In this document: positions 42,139 to 53,272 of the stretch, piece after piece
How the letters are laid out: each line of letters opens with the position of its first letter
Numbering within the stretch: position 1 is the first letter of the stretch
Assembly: GCA_037447655.1 (NCBI GenBank)
Contig: JBBHKE010001760.1
Coordinates: forward strand, 75,646-139,645
Reading direction: 5' to 3'
Source of the DNA: Zygnema cylindricum
Lineage: Eukaryota; Streptophyta; Zygnematophyceae; Zygnematales; Zygnemataceae
DNA: 64,000 bases
Notes under the pieces: generated by a model
The model's input: only the letters and a program-made list of their open reading frames with translations
Databases searched by the model: none
What the model was told of the DNA's origin: nothing
Position numbers and translations under genes: made by a program

Positions 42139-42583
42139 TTTTAAGGGACATTTAGCGTCAGGTTAATTTTGTCTTGTCCGTACTTTTTCTTACGTCGGTC
42201 AAGTCTTGATGACCGTCTTATCCGGACGTCTCACTTTTGGTCCTATCCGTACTTCCATACGTTGGTCCAGTCATTTGTACTTTTTCGTTACATACGTCGG
42301 TCTAGTCTTTTTACGTAGAAGTCCTTTGACCGTCGGTCCTGTCTTTTGGGCGACGGTCCAATCTTTTGTCTTACATACATTTGTTAAAATCTAGACTAGG
42401 ATTCCGTTGTTACAGCGCACCGTAGAGCGCTTAGACTCCACAGTAATTAGCATTGTATATTTTGTATATAAGTGAATCTTCTCACTTAATGAAATCATCC
42501 CAAATTAAATCAATTCCTCTCTCCAATGCATTGATCTCTCTCTTGTGTACAATTTCATGGCTTCCGCCAATCCACCTCTAATA
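42139..42583 (+). repeat. element D 3' LTR
   Basis: The first base pair has changed (TTTTAAGGG for TGTTAAGGG). It ends CACCTCTAATA. It keeps the gag ATG, as expected if that codon belongs to the LTR. Confidence 0.93.
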
Positions 42584-44445
42584 CATCTCACATGTGTGAA
42601 AACCGAGCCTATTTCAAAAACATTAAATCCCATTCCCACTCGTTGGATCTACTATGCTGATAATAGCAGTCTAGAGGCTATAGCTAAAGGAGGTGTTGAG
42701 TTAGCTTGTGATATCAATGGTCAAATTGTTAAAAGGTCTTTGCATGATGTGTTGTATATTTATAAATTCAAGAAAAATCAGTTTTCTACCTCGGTAGCCG
42801 AAAGTAAGGGCTTTGAGATTTTACAGAAAAATGGAAATAAAATTGTGAGCAAAGATGGTACAATAGCTCTGCTAGGCACAAGAGGCCTAAACATTTTGTA
42901 CCGGATGGACCTCGCTAATGAAATTGATTTTGTGTACTCTAGTGTCTTTCCTGAAAATATTTTGTGGCATAAGAGGCTTGCGCATGTTCACTATGAAAGA
43001 CTTGATAATATGGTTAAGCAAAATATTATAGGTGGTGTTAAGTTGGGACAGAAAGACACGCATGTATGTGATGGGTGTGCTTTGGGGAAGCTTTACAAAC
43101 TTCCTCTACCTCAGATTGCAGATAACCTTGCATATAACCAAGTCACGGATCTACTTCAATTAATCTACTCGGATGTATGAGGACCATCTAAAGTCCCTTC
43201 ACTCGGTGGAAGCAAATATTTGGTCACCTTTACAAATATTTTTTCCAGATTCAACAGAGTTTATTTCATGAAGAAGAAAAGTGAGGTATTTACTCACTTC
43301 AAACATGACCGGATGTGGGCGGAAAAGCTTCACCGCAAACAGATCATCTCTCTCACGTCTGATGATAGTTGTGAATATAGTTCAAATGCTTTTGCTGAAT
43401 ATTTGAAAGATAATGGAATATCTCATCATTTTACGATTCCCTATACTCCGGAACATAATGGATTTTCAAAGAGACTTAATCCGACACTAAGAGAAAGTGC
43501 TTAGTCTATGATGTTGGATAAATGTATGGGTTTAAATTTTGGGGAGAAGCTTTTTTATGTGCCTCATATATCAGAAATAGAATAGAAACAAGGGTTGTAA
43601 AGGAAAAAACCCCTTATGAAGTGTGGGCTTGAAAGAAACCAAATGTAAGTCATTTTCGTGTTTTCGGAAGTACGTGTTTTATTTCAGATAATCTTCCGAT
43701 ATCTAAACTCAGTCCAAAGTCTATTCTCGGGATATTTTTGGGGTATGACAATAAATCGGTTGGATATAGAGTGTATAATATTGAGCAAAAGTCCCTTCAG
43801 GTTTCTACAAATATTTAGGTGAAAGAAGAAAGCAATTTGTTGATGTATTTGGTATGACAAATTTGGAAAAACAGTCTTAACTTTAGGAATGTGTCATTTT
43901 AGAACACATTCCTTTCATTTCTTCAGCCCTCTCTACCTCCATTTCGGGTAGTGGGTCAACTCTGCTTCCTTCTATGAATGGGCAAATTCCCTCTAATTTC
44001 AATCCTCCTCCTCCTCCGCCTCTTCCTCCCCCTCCTCCCCCACCTCAGCCCACACAACTAGGTCCAACAATTCTAGCTTTGGATTTTCCGAGGGGAAGAC
44101 AACAAAGTAGCAGGCTGCGGGGTAACCCAGTGGAGCATGCTCTACTCTCTGCCCGCACGCACAAACCACTCACAAACAAACCACTCACAAACTATACAGG
44201 AGGCTTTTCAAGAGGCTTTTTTGGCTCTTGAAAAGGAACAATGGTCCCAGCAGTGAACGATGAGAAGAGGTTCATCATGGAAGCACAAACTAAGGAACAA
44301 TGGTCCCAGCAGTGAACAATGAGATGAGGTTCATCATGGAAGCACAAACTTGGGAGCTAGTGGAACTATCGCTGGATCAGAAAGCGATCGAGTGTAAGTG
44401 GGTTTTCAAAGTCAAGCTGCATCCAGATAACTCTATTATTACTTA
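42584..44445 (+). pseudogene. element C protease end, integrase and RT start
   Basis: It continues the protease cut at 37037, then a gag_pre-integrase finger (LWHKRLAHVHYERL, CDGCALGKLYK), the integrase core around YTPEHNGFSKRLN, and a broken Pro-rich linker. A 56-bp tandem duplication follows (about 44234-44344). The RT starts at FIMEAQTWELVE and CKWVFKVKLHPDN and stops at 44445, where LTR-like sequence begins. Confidence 0.83.
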
Positions 44446-45901
44446 GTTATTACTGTTTCACTATTCATTTAATGGCAAGTAGCAATTAGGGTTTTGGAAT
44501 TACCTCAAGTACAATGATGTATAATTTAGGTACTTTGTCGTACTACAATACAGTACTATACTGTAGTACGACTATTTAAGATACAGACATCTGATTGGAC
44601 AGCGTGGAGTAGATACTCACTCAGTGTATAAAAATTAGGACTTCGATTATTTTGAACATCACAGTTGTATTTATCAAAGTATTGGCAAACTGTTTTTCTG
44701 CAACTTTGACTTGATGGTGTGATCACCCTGATTGTTGTTTTTGTATAAAACTTTGTAGAGATAATGTTTTATCTAAAAAAGATTTGTTTACGTAGTTTCA
44801 GTCTGTTGTGTCAATTTTGTAGAATTATCTGGGAAGTCTACTTGTTTAGTTTGATTAGTTGTTAGCTGTTTTTGGGAAGCTATGGAGCTTATATCTTCTA
44901 GATTCCTTTATGTATTTTACTGTTACTTAGGGAAATCACAGTTTTAATAGTATAAAGCATATAAGTGAAGTTTGAGGTGATTTTATCTATTGCGGAGTAT
45001 TCTGTGTTGTCTGAAACAGAACTATTTTAGGGTAGTCTGTGGGTATTTTCCGTGAGTAATCCATGGCTGAAATTGGCTATAGACAACAAAAAAGAGGTCT
45101 AGGACCTATTCGTTTTTCGGTGCAGACTGGGACTTCAAAACCCATTTTAGTGTGATAGTAGTTTGGAAGGGAGTACACAATTTGAGTCCACTTCCGAGAC
45201 ACGCGTTAGTTTGTGGGAAGGTCAATTTTGTATGATTCGGTTGTTGGAGCGCGATTTCACGTAAGGACCGGATTTACAAATGAACAATCATCTTCTCCGT
45301 TGAACAAATAAACGGACGGCGAATGGAGACCGCCGTCATTTTTGGGTACAAAAGTTGACTATACACATTGTCCGTTGACGCGGCAGTCAGTTTTCTATGT
45401 AGCTTTAAATACTAGCACTATTGACAATTGTTTTTTTTTTGTGTTAGAATTTAGATTAGACAGTTTACCGCATTATCATTGGTAAGAATTAGTTCAGCTG
45501 TAGGTTCACTTGTATATGTGTAGGACATTGAATTTTTGAGTAGGTATCTCCTTGTAGTGAAAAATTGTGCATACAATTTTTATGTTATTTTTGATTTAAT
45601 AGATCTTTCAAATTTGTGGGCAAAATATTGTAAACTTTTGCATGTGTGTTGAGTGTTATATTGTTTATCTTGCCAAATATTTGCAAGCCTATTGTAATTC
45701 TTATCTCTGTGTATTTTCATTGTGAAGTTGTGAATTTTATGGTTTTTTGTGAGAGCTTCCTCTCTATAGTAAGTTGTCTATCATGACTTTTGCTGCAGCT
45801 TCTTCTTCTTCTATAATTGTGGCTCTCACAAACCAACACTATCTAGATAAGCTTATTTGGATCTGCGATTTCTGTGGGGGAATGGACCCCAAAGAATTTT
45901 A
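44446..45901 (+). repeat. LTR sequences: B-like piece then element E 5' LTR
   Basis: Roughly 44446-45090 resembles the 3' half of the element B LTR (TTAGGGTTTTGGA, AGTACTATACTG blocks). About 45095-45901 matches element C's LTR body and ends TTTTA just before a PBS. A gag ATG (45783) lies inside the LTR and reads about 40 codons to its end. The boundary between the two LTR pieces is approximate. Confidence 0.62.
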
Positions 45902-45919
45902 TGTTATCGGCCCACCATC
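45902..45919 (+). other. element E primer-binding site (anticodon-arm type)
   Basis: TGTTATCGGCCCACCATC matches GTTATGGGCCCACCA at 14 of 15 bases, the complement of the plant initiator-tRNA anticodon arm. It is read as gag codons Val-Ile-Gly-Pro-Pro. Confidence 0.78.
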
Positions 45920-46699
45920 TAAGGTGCTTTTGTTTGATGGAACAGACTTCACTTATTAGGGATTTATGATGGAGGATTTGCTTTTGGAAAAGCACTTATG
46001 GGGAATTTTTTTGGGACAATTGAGGAGTCCACCACCGGCTTTGGTGGAATTCACTATGGAGATTCATCTGGGCTTCCCAAAAAACCAACTAGAATTCAGA
46101 AGCAACGGAAGGTGAAGGGAAAATCATTGCAATGGAAAGGGGGAAATGGGAAAGGGTAAAGAAACACCTGTGGTGAGGGAGCTAGGCTCTTCGCTATAGT
46201 TCTACTTGTAGAGGTTGAAACTAAACCAAAAACAAAAGAAAATGAAAAAAAAATATCGGACTACAAAAACACTTTAGGAAAACATCTCATACTTAGAAAC
46301 ACGTCTAAGTCGATAGCTGTCGCCCTTATAAACTTAACCAAGTCTTCATAAATCAGGGAAACATAAATTTAGACTTATAATAGTGAGACAATACAGAGGC
46401 TGCAGCTAGTAAAACATAAAATAGAGGACTATGTTTATAAAAGAGGTAGCATAAAAGAGTTTTGTAGTGATATTGTTGCATTATATGCTGAGCTTGTTAG
46501 TGCAGAATATGTAGAATATGAGGTGATAAAGATTAACACACTAAACATGAAACTCCCAAATGAGTAAGAAAACATCATTAATGGTATGCATGAAATGGAT
46601 TACTCCTCATGGAATTGGAGCACTACCATGGGGATGATTCTTGAGAGGGAAAGCACTTTGGAGCTTCGTAGGGGAAGTGACAGACTGAATATATTAACA

Positions 46700-46948
46700 A
46701 TTGGTGGTGACTAGTGGAAGCGTGATGAGAGGAATGGTGGTGACTGGCAAAAGCGTGATGAGAGGAATGGTGGTGAATGATGAGAGGAATGGTGGTGAAT
46801 GGCAGAAGCGTGATCACAAAAATGGTGGTGACAGGCGAAAGCGTGATCACAAGAATGGTGGTGACTGGCGGAAGCATGATCACAAGAATGGTGGTGACTA
46901 GCGGAAGCGTGATGAGAGGAATGGTGGTGAGTGGCGGAAGCGTGATAA
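46700..46948 (+). repeat. 33-bp minisatellite in gag linker
   Basis: About seven units of AATGGTGGTGACTGGCGGAA plus GCGTGATCACAAG, encoding N-G-G-D-W-x-K-R-D-(E/H)-(R/K). The unit length is a multiple of three, so copy-number change keeps the frame. One unit is shortened. Confidence 0.9.
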
Positions 46949-47490
46949 AAATAAACCTTATCGGAATTTCGAAGGAAAGAGAGAAAGGGGAAAATAAAAG
47001 GGGGCTTTCAAAGGAGGAATTTGCTACTTTTGAAGGGAACCAGGTCACTATATGGCGGAATGTTGTTCGTTGGAAGAAATTATAAGTTGGAATGTGAATA
47101 AAGATGAAAAAGGGGAAGAGGATAAACATGATGATGATAGTGAGGAGCTTCTATACATTGTTAGTATAGGGAAGGGAGAAAAGCACATAGAAATTCCACG
47201 AAAGCAACAATGTGCTTTTGGAGGTATAAGGGAAGTAAAGAGAAAGAAGGTATTTGAGGGAGTTAAACATGATGAGGATTTCAAAGAGTGTAAAGTGTAT
47301 GACTTACAAATTAGAAAGTGAGATCTAGGATCCATAATTGAAAAAGGGAAAAATAAAATATTGAGGATATTCTCATAGATATTTTGGAATAAAAAATTGG
47401 TCGAAAGAGGAGATTTCAACGGATTCCGAGGAAAAGGGAAAAGTAATTATAACGGGGGCTTTAAAGAATAGGGGAGAAAAGGGAAGTTTA

Positions 47491-48027
47491 ATGAAAGGTT
47501 TAGAGGAGGAGAAATATTCTTTGGGAATCAAAATGAAAAGTGATAGTGAAAAGACTTATATGAATCTGAAAAGGGAAAGTTGGGAAAAATCAAAAAATGA
47601 GGTAATTATCATAGATAACCATTTAAGTAGGGAAGATGTAGAATTTATAAAAACTTTGGTAGGGACTAGTGGTTTTGGGATAAATTTGGGGAAAGGAGGA
47701 TTTGATATCACTACTTGGTGTGATGTCACTTATGAAAAAGTGTTTGTAAAATAGTTAGTATCTGGGTATGTGTTGCAAATTTGTGATGGGGCTGGCTCTT
47801 GGAATTGCAAGCGAGAATTTGGATTTTGCTTTGATGAAAAAGAGATAAGGTGGATAAAATCTTTGCTTGGATTTATAAAAAGTGGCATGCGAAATAAAAT
47901 GTGTGATCAAAAAGATGCATTGTTTATTTCGGCTCATCTAATACACCTCTTTAAATACAAGGGTAAACACTTAAAATTTTGCGAGGAGAAAAAAAAGAAA
48001 AAGAAAAATGTTTTTGGTAGGAGTTGA
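47491..48027 (+). pseudogene. unrecognised ORF at the 3' end of element E
   Basis: One frame is open for about 179 codons with a single TAG at 47752-47754. It sits between gag and the 3' LTR, where pol is expected, but shows no RT, RNase H or integrase motif. Stretches such as SREDVEFIKTLVGTSGFG and FDEKEIRWIKSLLGFIKSG look like ordinary protein. It may be a captured gene or an accessory ORF. Confidence 0.45.
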
Positions 48028-48056
48028 AAGAAATAAAGACCAGAAAATAAGGGGAT

Positions 48057-49203
48057 TATTGAAATTTATGTATTTTCTAAGTCTGTATTGGAAAAATAAA
48101 AAATGTGTCAAGCAAAGGCAACCTGCTTCTCGCTCCACTCTTTAATCCCCATACTTGTTGTAGTCACTGAAGACCGAGAGAGAACTAAAGCCATGGCTGC
48201 CTATGCTGTCCAAGGAGACAGAGAATAGGCAAATATTAGTCTCTATCTAAATAAGGGCTGCCGGAACCAAGAATTGATCTTGGTACTTACCGTCTATAAA
48301 AAAAAGGCGGTAACAGTTAGCGTTATCTAATAGTTGAGGACCAATGTTGAGGTATATAGGATTCGATAGATATTTAAATGTTCACACGCTAAAGATTCCA
48401 TTTAACTCATAGAACAGAATATTAAAGCATATAATCCACTGTACCTTATATACCCTAAAAAAAGAATGATACGGATATTTATTTCTACTGTCCTTATCAA
48501 AAGTCGGCTTTGATCAAGGCCATGGTGCGAGCGGAAATTTTGGAATGGCTGCCTTGGCGGTTTTCGGACGCCGCCACTTCAAACGACATGTGGCAACATC
48601 TTATAGGTTTACAGAATCTACGGAGCGCACGATAACAAATTTGGATGTGACGGATGTCACCAGTATGGCCATGCCGTAGAAATGTCGTATAAAAAGTATT
48701 GCAGCACCTGTAATTTTGTATACGGTAGAGTCCTATGATTGGTGTCGTACTTCAGTAGTATAAAGTTTAGAGAGGGGTTTACGACTTAGTGAAATAGTAG
48801 GTAGCTGCCTCTCTCCTAGAGTGCTTTTATATATATGCTCTTTTTGGCCAACCATAACTATCAATTAAGTTTACCATTTTTATTTATTCTTTTGCTGCGG
48901 ACTCAAATAAGTTGAAGCTACACACAGGTGTAATCTGTCAAAGTATTTGCCTGCTAGGGTGGCGATATTTATAAAGGAAAGTCAAAGTGGGGGAATGTGT
49001 CCAAATACTTATATTCTAACTTTGCATTTTGTGGGGGAACTCAGCACACTTAAAGTTTTCTTTCACACTGGTGAAGTTGTATTGGGGTTGTGACAGTGAG
49101 GGTGTTAGTGATTTGGGTTTATACCAATTTGAAGTCGATACTATATAGATAAGTTTCTTTAGATCTACAATTTCTATGGGGGGGTACACCCAATATAATT
49201 TCA
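48057..49203 (+). repeat. 3' LTR of the composite copia insertion
   Basis: The start TATTGAAATTTATG follows a purine run (AATAAGGGGA). The body resembles family-A LTRs (CCTTGGCGGTTTTCGGACG, GATAACAAATTTGGATGTG). The last 75 bases instead match the end of element E's 5' LTR. It ends AATTTCA at 49203, next to the gypsy integrase. Confidence 0.75.
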
Positions 49204-50240
49204 AAAAGAGGTGTCTAAATATGTGAAAAGTTTTATCCTCGCCAACATAGTAAACCCAATAACCAAAACCCTAGAGGTCTATTAAAACCTTTCGATATCC
49301 CCGAAAGACATTGGGAGTCTTTAAGTATGGAATTTATGGTCATGTTGCCACCTAGATCTGGAAAAAATGACAGCATCATGGTCGTAGTTGATGGGTTCAG
49401 TAAAATGGCAATATTTAGCCCTTGCAAAACCACCCATTCAATTCTAGATATTGCAAAGTTATACATTGACAACACTGTTGGGCATCATGGCGTTCCTCTG
49501 TCCATAGTCAGTAAAAAAGATTCTAAATATACGGCTGCAATTTCGAAATAATTATTACAAAACATAGGCATTGAATTAAAAACAAGTACCTCATATAATC
49601 CTCACACAGATGGGCAGATAGAAAAAATGAACCGTACTTTGGAGAAAATGCTTAGGATTGTTTACAGTGGAGTTCAAAACACCTAGGAATCTACATTAAA
49701 ATACAATTCATGTAAAGATGCAAGTTCAAGATTCTCACCAGTTCAAGTTGCATATAGATATCAACATAGGAAAGCATTAGACTTAATAACAGGGATCACT
49801 CAAAAGAATAGAGGTTCAAGAACAGATTACTGGGAAAACATTCTAAGAGTTTGGAAAACCATCCACGATGCATTAGTGGGGGCACAAAGGAGGCAAAACT
49901 TAAATACTAACCGCAAACACAATGATTTGTGGTTATCACAAGTGACATAGTTTCGATTTCAACAACTCATTACAAGTGAAAGATCGAGGGGCAATCAAAT
50001 GCTACGGGGAAATTGGCTCCTAAGTACATCAGACCATTTACTCCAATCGAGATGAATCGAGATGATATCGTAGTTGCTGCCAAATTGGACTTTCCACCTT
50101 CAACAAAAATTCATCGAGTGATATATATCACTCAAGTGAAACCAGCAACTCTTCGACTAAGTGTAGGAGAATTGGAATCGGACCACTTAATAACTATAGA
50201 ACTTGAGGTTTACAGATGGGTAATACATTTATTTGGTTAA
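49204..50240 (+). pseudogene. gypsy integrase, 3' part, and GPY/F-like end (broken)
   Basis: It resumes the zinc finger (EVSKYVKS), then the core: GLLKPFDIPERHWESLSMEF, VVDGFSKMA and the HTDGQ-type region with stops. The last part, KLAPKYIRPFTPIE and KIHRVIYITQVKP, matches the gypsy GPY/F module. Confidence 0.87.
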
Positions 50241-50426
50241 CGGTTTGAGGTCGGCAACAATGTATTTTAGCAAGTGCAATATCTATGACGACCTGATGAT
50301 GAGTTAAATTTAGAGGATAATTTTTTTGAGTTTTTACAAAGGTATTGGGGGGATTATAATATAGAAGTTGCTTCTTAAGTGTACAATGTGTTTTAACTGA
50401 GGTTAGCTAAAAAAATAAAGAGGTGA

Positions 50427-51402
50427 TGATGTAATAGTAATAAAAAATCGAACTTGTTCAAAAATGATTATTTAAGAGTTAAGATTATACAGTTATGAAT
50501 TTAGTAAACGTCTACAAAATAATTGCACGAATTGGTGTTGTGTTTAAAAAGTTATAGCGTTTGGGGTATTTAGGTTACAGCACTAGGTCAAAATAACAAA
50601 TGAGTATTTAATGTAGCGGGTTAAGGGTCAATTAGTAGCAGAATTTATGGCGTACGTTTCATAAAGTAATAATGAATCATTTAGTCGTTTGGTACGCGTG
50701 ATGGTTAGTTTCGTACAATATTAGTACAAAATGTCATCGTTACTTTATGTAATTTCTTAGGTAGTTTTGTGTGTGAAATTTGTGACGCGCGTTTGTGTGA
50801 AGTCGCATTTCGATTCACATGCACTTTTGCACGGAAATGTTACGTAGTGAAAATTAGCGTTTCATTGGTTAGAAAATGCTACGTAGTTAGTCAAATATTT
50901 CGTATTTCTTAGCATTGGTTAATGTGAGTCATAGGTGATCATTGATTGGCCCAGGTGAAAACTTGTTCAGCGCAGTGTTTACTTTAGCCTGGCTCTTCCC
51001 GATGATGGATAAATACGGAAGTCGGGAAGAAATGAAGCATCTTTTCCCTTTGGAAAAATTTGTGGAAATTCACCACCAAACTTGGTCTTGAACAAATAAT
51101 CCAAAATGGAGTAATGGCATGTTTTGCAGTGGAAATCTCTAACTAACTATTAGTGTTTTAGTATTTAAGAGTGGGAATTACCGAAGAGTGGAAGGTAGTG
51201 GAAAAAGACTTGAAAAGAAGGGTCAAGCCAAAAGGGCAAGAGACCAAGCTATTGTTAGGAAGACAAAAAGCTTCTTTTTAATAAAAGTTGATCTTTAAGG
51301 TGAGTGCTTTTTATGTGAATGTGTGTTTTCCAATTGATAGAATGTATGGTTAGGGGAGACTTAAGTAATGGGATTTTCTAAGAGGTAGGAAATCTTGTTA
51401 TA
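50427..51402 (+). repeat. gypsy 3' LTR (976 bp)
   Basis: Begins TGATGTAATAGTAATAAAAA after a purine-rich AAATAAAGAGG, and ends CTTGTTATA. It matches 28531-29518. Confidence 0.87.
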
Positions 51403-52229
51403 AGTGTAGTGGTAATTTGACATGAATTGGAGGCCCAATGAGAAAAGAAATTTGCCTTAAGTAGTGAATTCGTGTGGATACTTTTGTGGTACTTACCACA
51501 TTGGTACACCGTGGATTGTTTAAAATGTCAATAACAAAATATTTGCGCCCCTACATTTTAACCCTTGAACATAAGATTGAATTACTAATACTAATTTCTT
51601 TTTTATGTTTATGTATGTACGGTTTAATTAGCTTCAATAACACTATCATTGAAGGCATTTAAATAGTGTTATGTACTCAATTTTGCAATCCGTACGACAC
51701 ATGTTTCTTATTTTATACTAAAGTACAAAAACATGCTAGATACCGGAGTCAAGGTGTGAGAGTTAGTGGTGTTGCTCGAGGAGACGCATTTAAATTTGAC
51801 TCATATTAACAAAGACGAGGGAAATACACGCGTAATAGTTTTCACATGTTGAAATGTTGACTATGTCAAGATAAGGCATTGCAAATAATTTATGGGAAAG
51901 TGATTGAACTTCGTTTTATGCTTGCTAATTAGTGGTAAATTTTGTTGGCTCGATGGCATGAAACCCAACTTAGCATTAACAAGACTTTTTTTTTTTTACA
52001 CAAATATTTTATTTTCAATATAAGGGATTCCTAGTGTAGCTTTGTTGTACATGCCATCTTAGTAGTGTAGCTTTGTCAATCCTACGTAATTTCGTATGGT
52101 TATCATACACAATAAGTGGCGTATTCAAGTGAATCAATAAAAAATCTATACAATGAAATATTGTCTAATTTTGTGCTACAAATTTAATTATAAAATGAAG
52201 GCGCCAAGAGGAGAGAACGTTGCCATAGG
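51403..52229. other. spacer between gypsy and copia element A
   Basis: AT-rich sequence with one short frame (51474-51662, +) that is hydrophobic near its end. No family is recognised. Confidence 0.4.
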
Positions 52230-53272
52230 TGTAGAAATTAGTGGTTCTTTTAGTATTTTGTAGGTCTGAACTTGTAAAAATGAATGCAGAAAAGAACTAG
52301 AGGCAGTCTGCCTCTAACTCCCCCCTTCAAGCCCTCACACATATGGCAGTGAAGGTCAGAAGGAGAGCTACAGCCATGGCTTCCTATCTTGTCTAGAGAG
52401 AGACAGGCAGCAATTTTAGTAGGTTTACCAAAAAGGTAATTGACGGATCGAGGATTTGATCCTGGTACCTACCATCCGTCAAAGTCAAACATTTTCCGTT
52501 AAAGTCAAACAGTAGCTGTTAGCTTTGTTCTATAGTCTAAGACAAGTGGTGAGATATGGGGTTCGATAAGTATTTAAAGATATAAACGTAGACCAAATCA
52601 TTTAACGGCACGAATAAATTCTTAGCACATAGATATAGTTTAAGTATAGTACGATTTACAGTACCGCATTAAACAAATACCGCACATTTGTTTCAACGGC
52701 AAGAATTAAAAGCCGATTATGATCAAACAGCCATAATAAGAGCCGAGATCCCAAAATTAGCGTTTTGGCGGTTTTCGATCAAAGCCACGTTAAGTGACAC
52801 GTGGCACCATGTCACTGGCTTGCAACATCTCCAGGGAATATAAAAACAAATCCGGATATGGCAGGCGTCAACATTTTGGCCATGCCGTATAATGGTCTTA
52901 CAAAAAGTACTTTGACACCTATACCTTTCTCTACCATACAAGAATCTGATCGGTGCCTTACTCTAGTAATAGAGGGTTTAGAGAGGGGTTTAGGACTTAG
53001 AAAAATTGCTAGGTAGCCACGTGTTTTTGACAGTGTTTCTGTACAAAAGGTCAACTTTGACCCTTCATAACTTACTACACAGGGGAGCAAATTCATAGAT
53101 TCTCTTTGCTATCGACTCAAGGGAGTCTTACCTTCATATGGGTGAAGGAGGTTAGAGTTTTTGTTTTCTAGGGTGGGTGTTATGCTTGTTGAAACACCAA
53201 GGGGTCAAGATTATCGTAAGGGCTTTGTATGAACTGCTCATTCTAACGACTTATGGAGGTCTTAAAATTGCA
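52230..53272 (+). repeat. copia element A 5' LTR (family A, 1,043 bp)
   Basis: It matches the solo LTR 58896-59963 along its length (TGTAGAAATTAGTGG start, ATTGCA end). The gag ATG is at 53254, seven codons from the LTR end. Confidence 0.88.

Larger units (their letters stand above)
37038..42583 (+). mobile_element. Ty1/copia element D, nested in element C protease
   Basis: A full-length 5.5-kb copy: two LTRs of 446 and 445 bp differing at roughly two dozen sites by eye, PBS, gag, protease, integrase, RT, RNase H and a polypurine tract (TGAGGGGGGG, 42129-42138). An exact 5-bp target duplication CATCT flanks it (37033-37037 and 42584-42588). Removing it and one CATCT restores the host protease frame. 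The gene order protease-integrase-RT-RNase H is copia type (Pseudoviridae). It is the best preserved retroelement here, yet it has frameshifts. Confidence 0.95.
45783..47320 (+). pseudogene. element E gag (broken)
   Basis: It starts in the LTR and has the motif IGPPSKVLLFDGTDFTY, then capsid-like pieces with stops. A linker made of an 11-codon tandem repeat follows (46700-46948), and then a CCHC knuckle at 47022-47063 whose second Cys codon TGT is now TGA. No protease, integrase or RT follows. Confidence 0.78.
34283..49203 (+). mobile_element. composite Ty1/copia insertion in the gypsy integrase
   Basis: It begins with an LTR start (TGTTGAAATTTATG at 34283) and ends with an LTR end (AATTTCA at 49203). 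The flanks AAATG (34278-34282) and AAAAG (49204-49208) look like a 5-bp target duplication with one change. Inside are a gag fragment, protease, integrase and the start of RT of one element (C). Nested in it are element D (37038-42583) and a second LTR-gag unit (E, about 44446-48056). The outer ends belong to related but not identical LTRs, so the block is a recombinant or multiply nested structure. Confidence 0.72.
28531..51402 (+). mobile_element. Ty3/gypsy retrotransposon split by nested copia insertions
   Basis: Its own sequence is 28531-34282 plus about 49204-51402. The order 5' LTR, PBS, gag, protease, RT, RNase H, integrase, 3' LTR is that of Ty3/gypsy (Metaviridae). Removing 34283-49203 brings the two halves of the integrase zinc finger together in frame. 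Every coding region has stop codons or shifts, so it is dead. No target duplication was recognised at its ends (TGAAG left, AGTGT right). A GPY/F-like segment follows the integrase. I cannot confirm a chromodomain. Confidence 0.88.

Noticed and set aside
28526-51407. Target duplication for the gypsy element
   Set aside because: TGAAG and AGTGT do not match. The ends may have changed since insertion.
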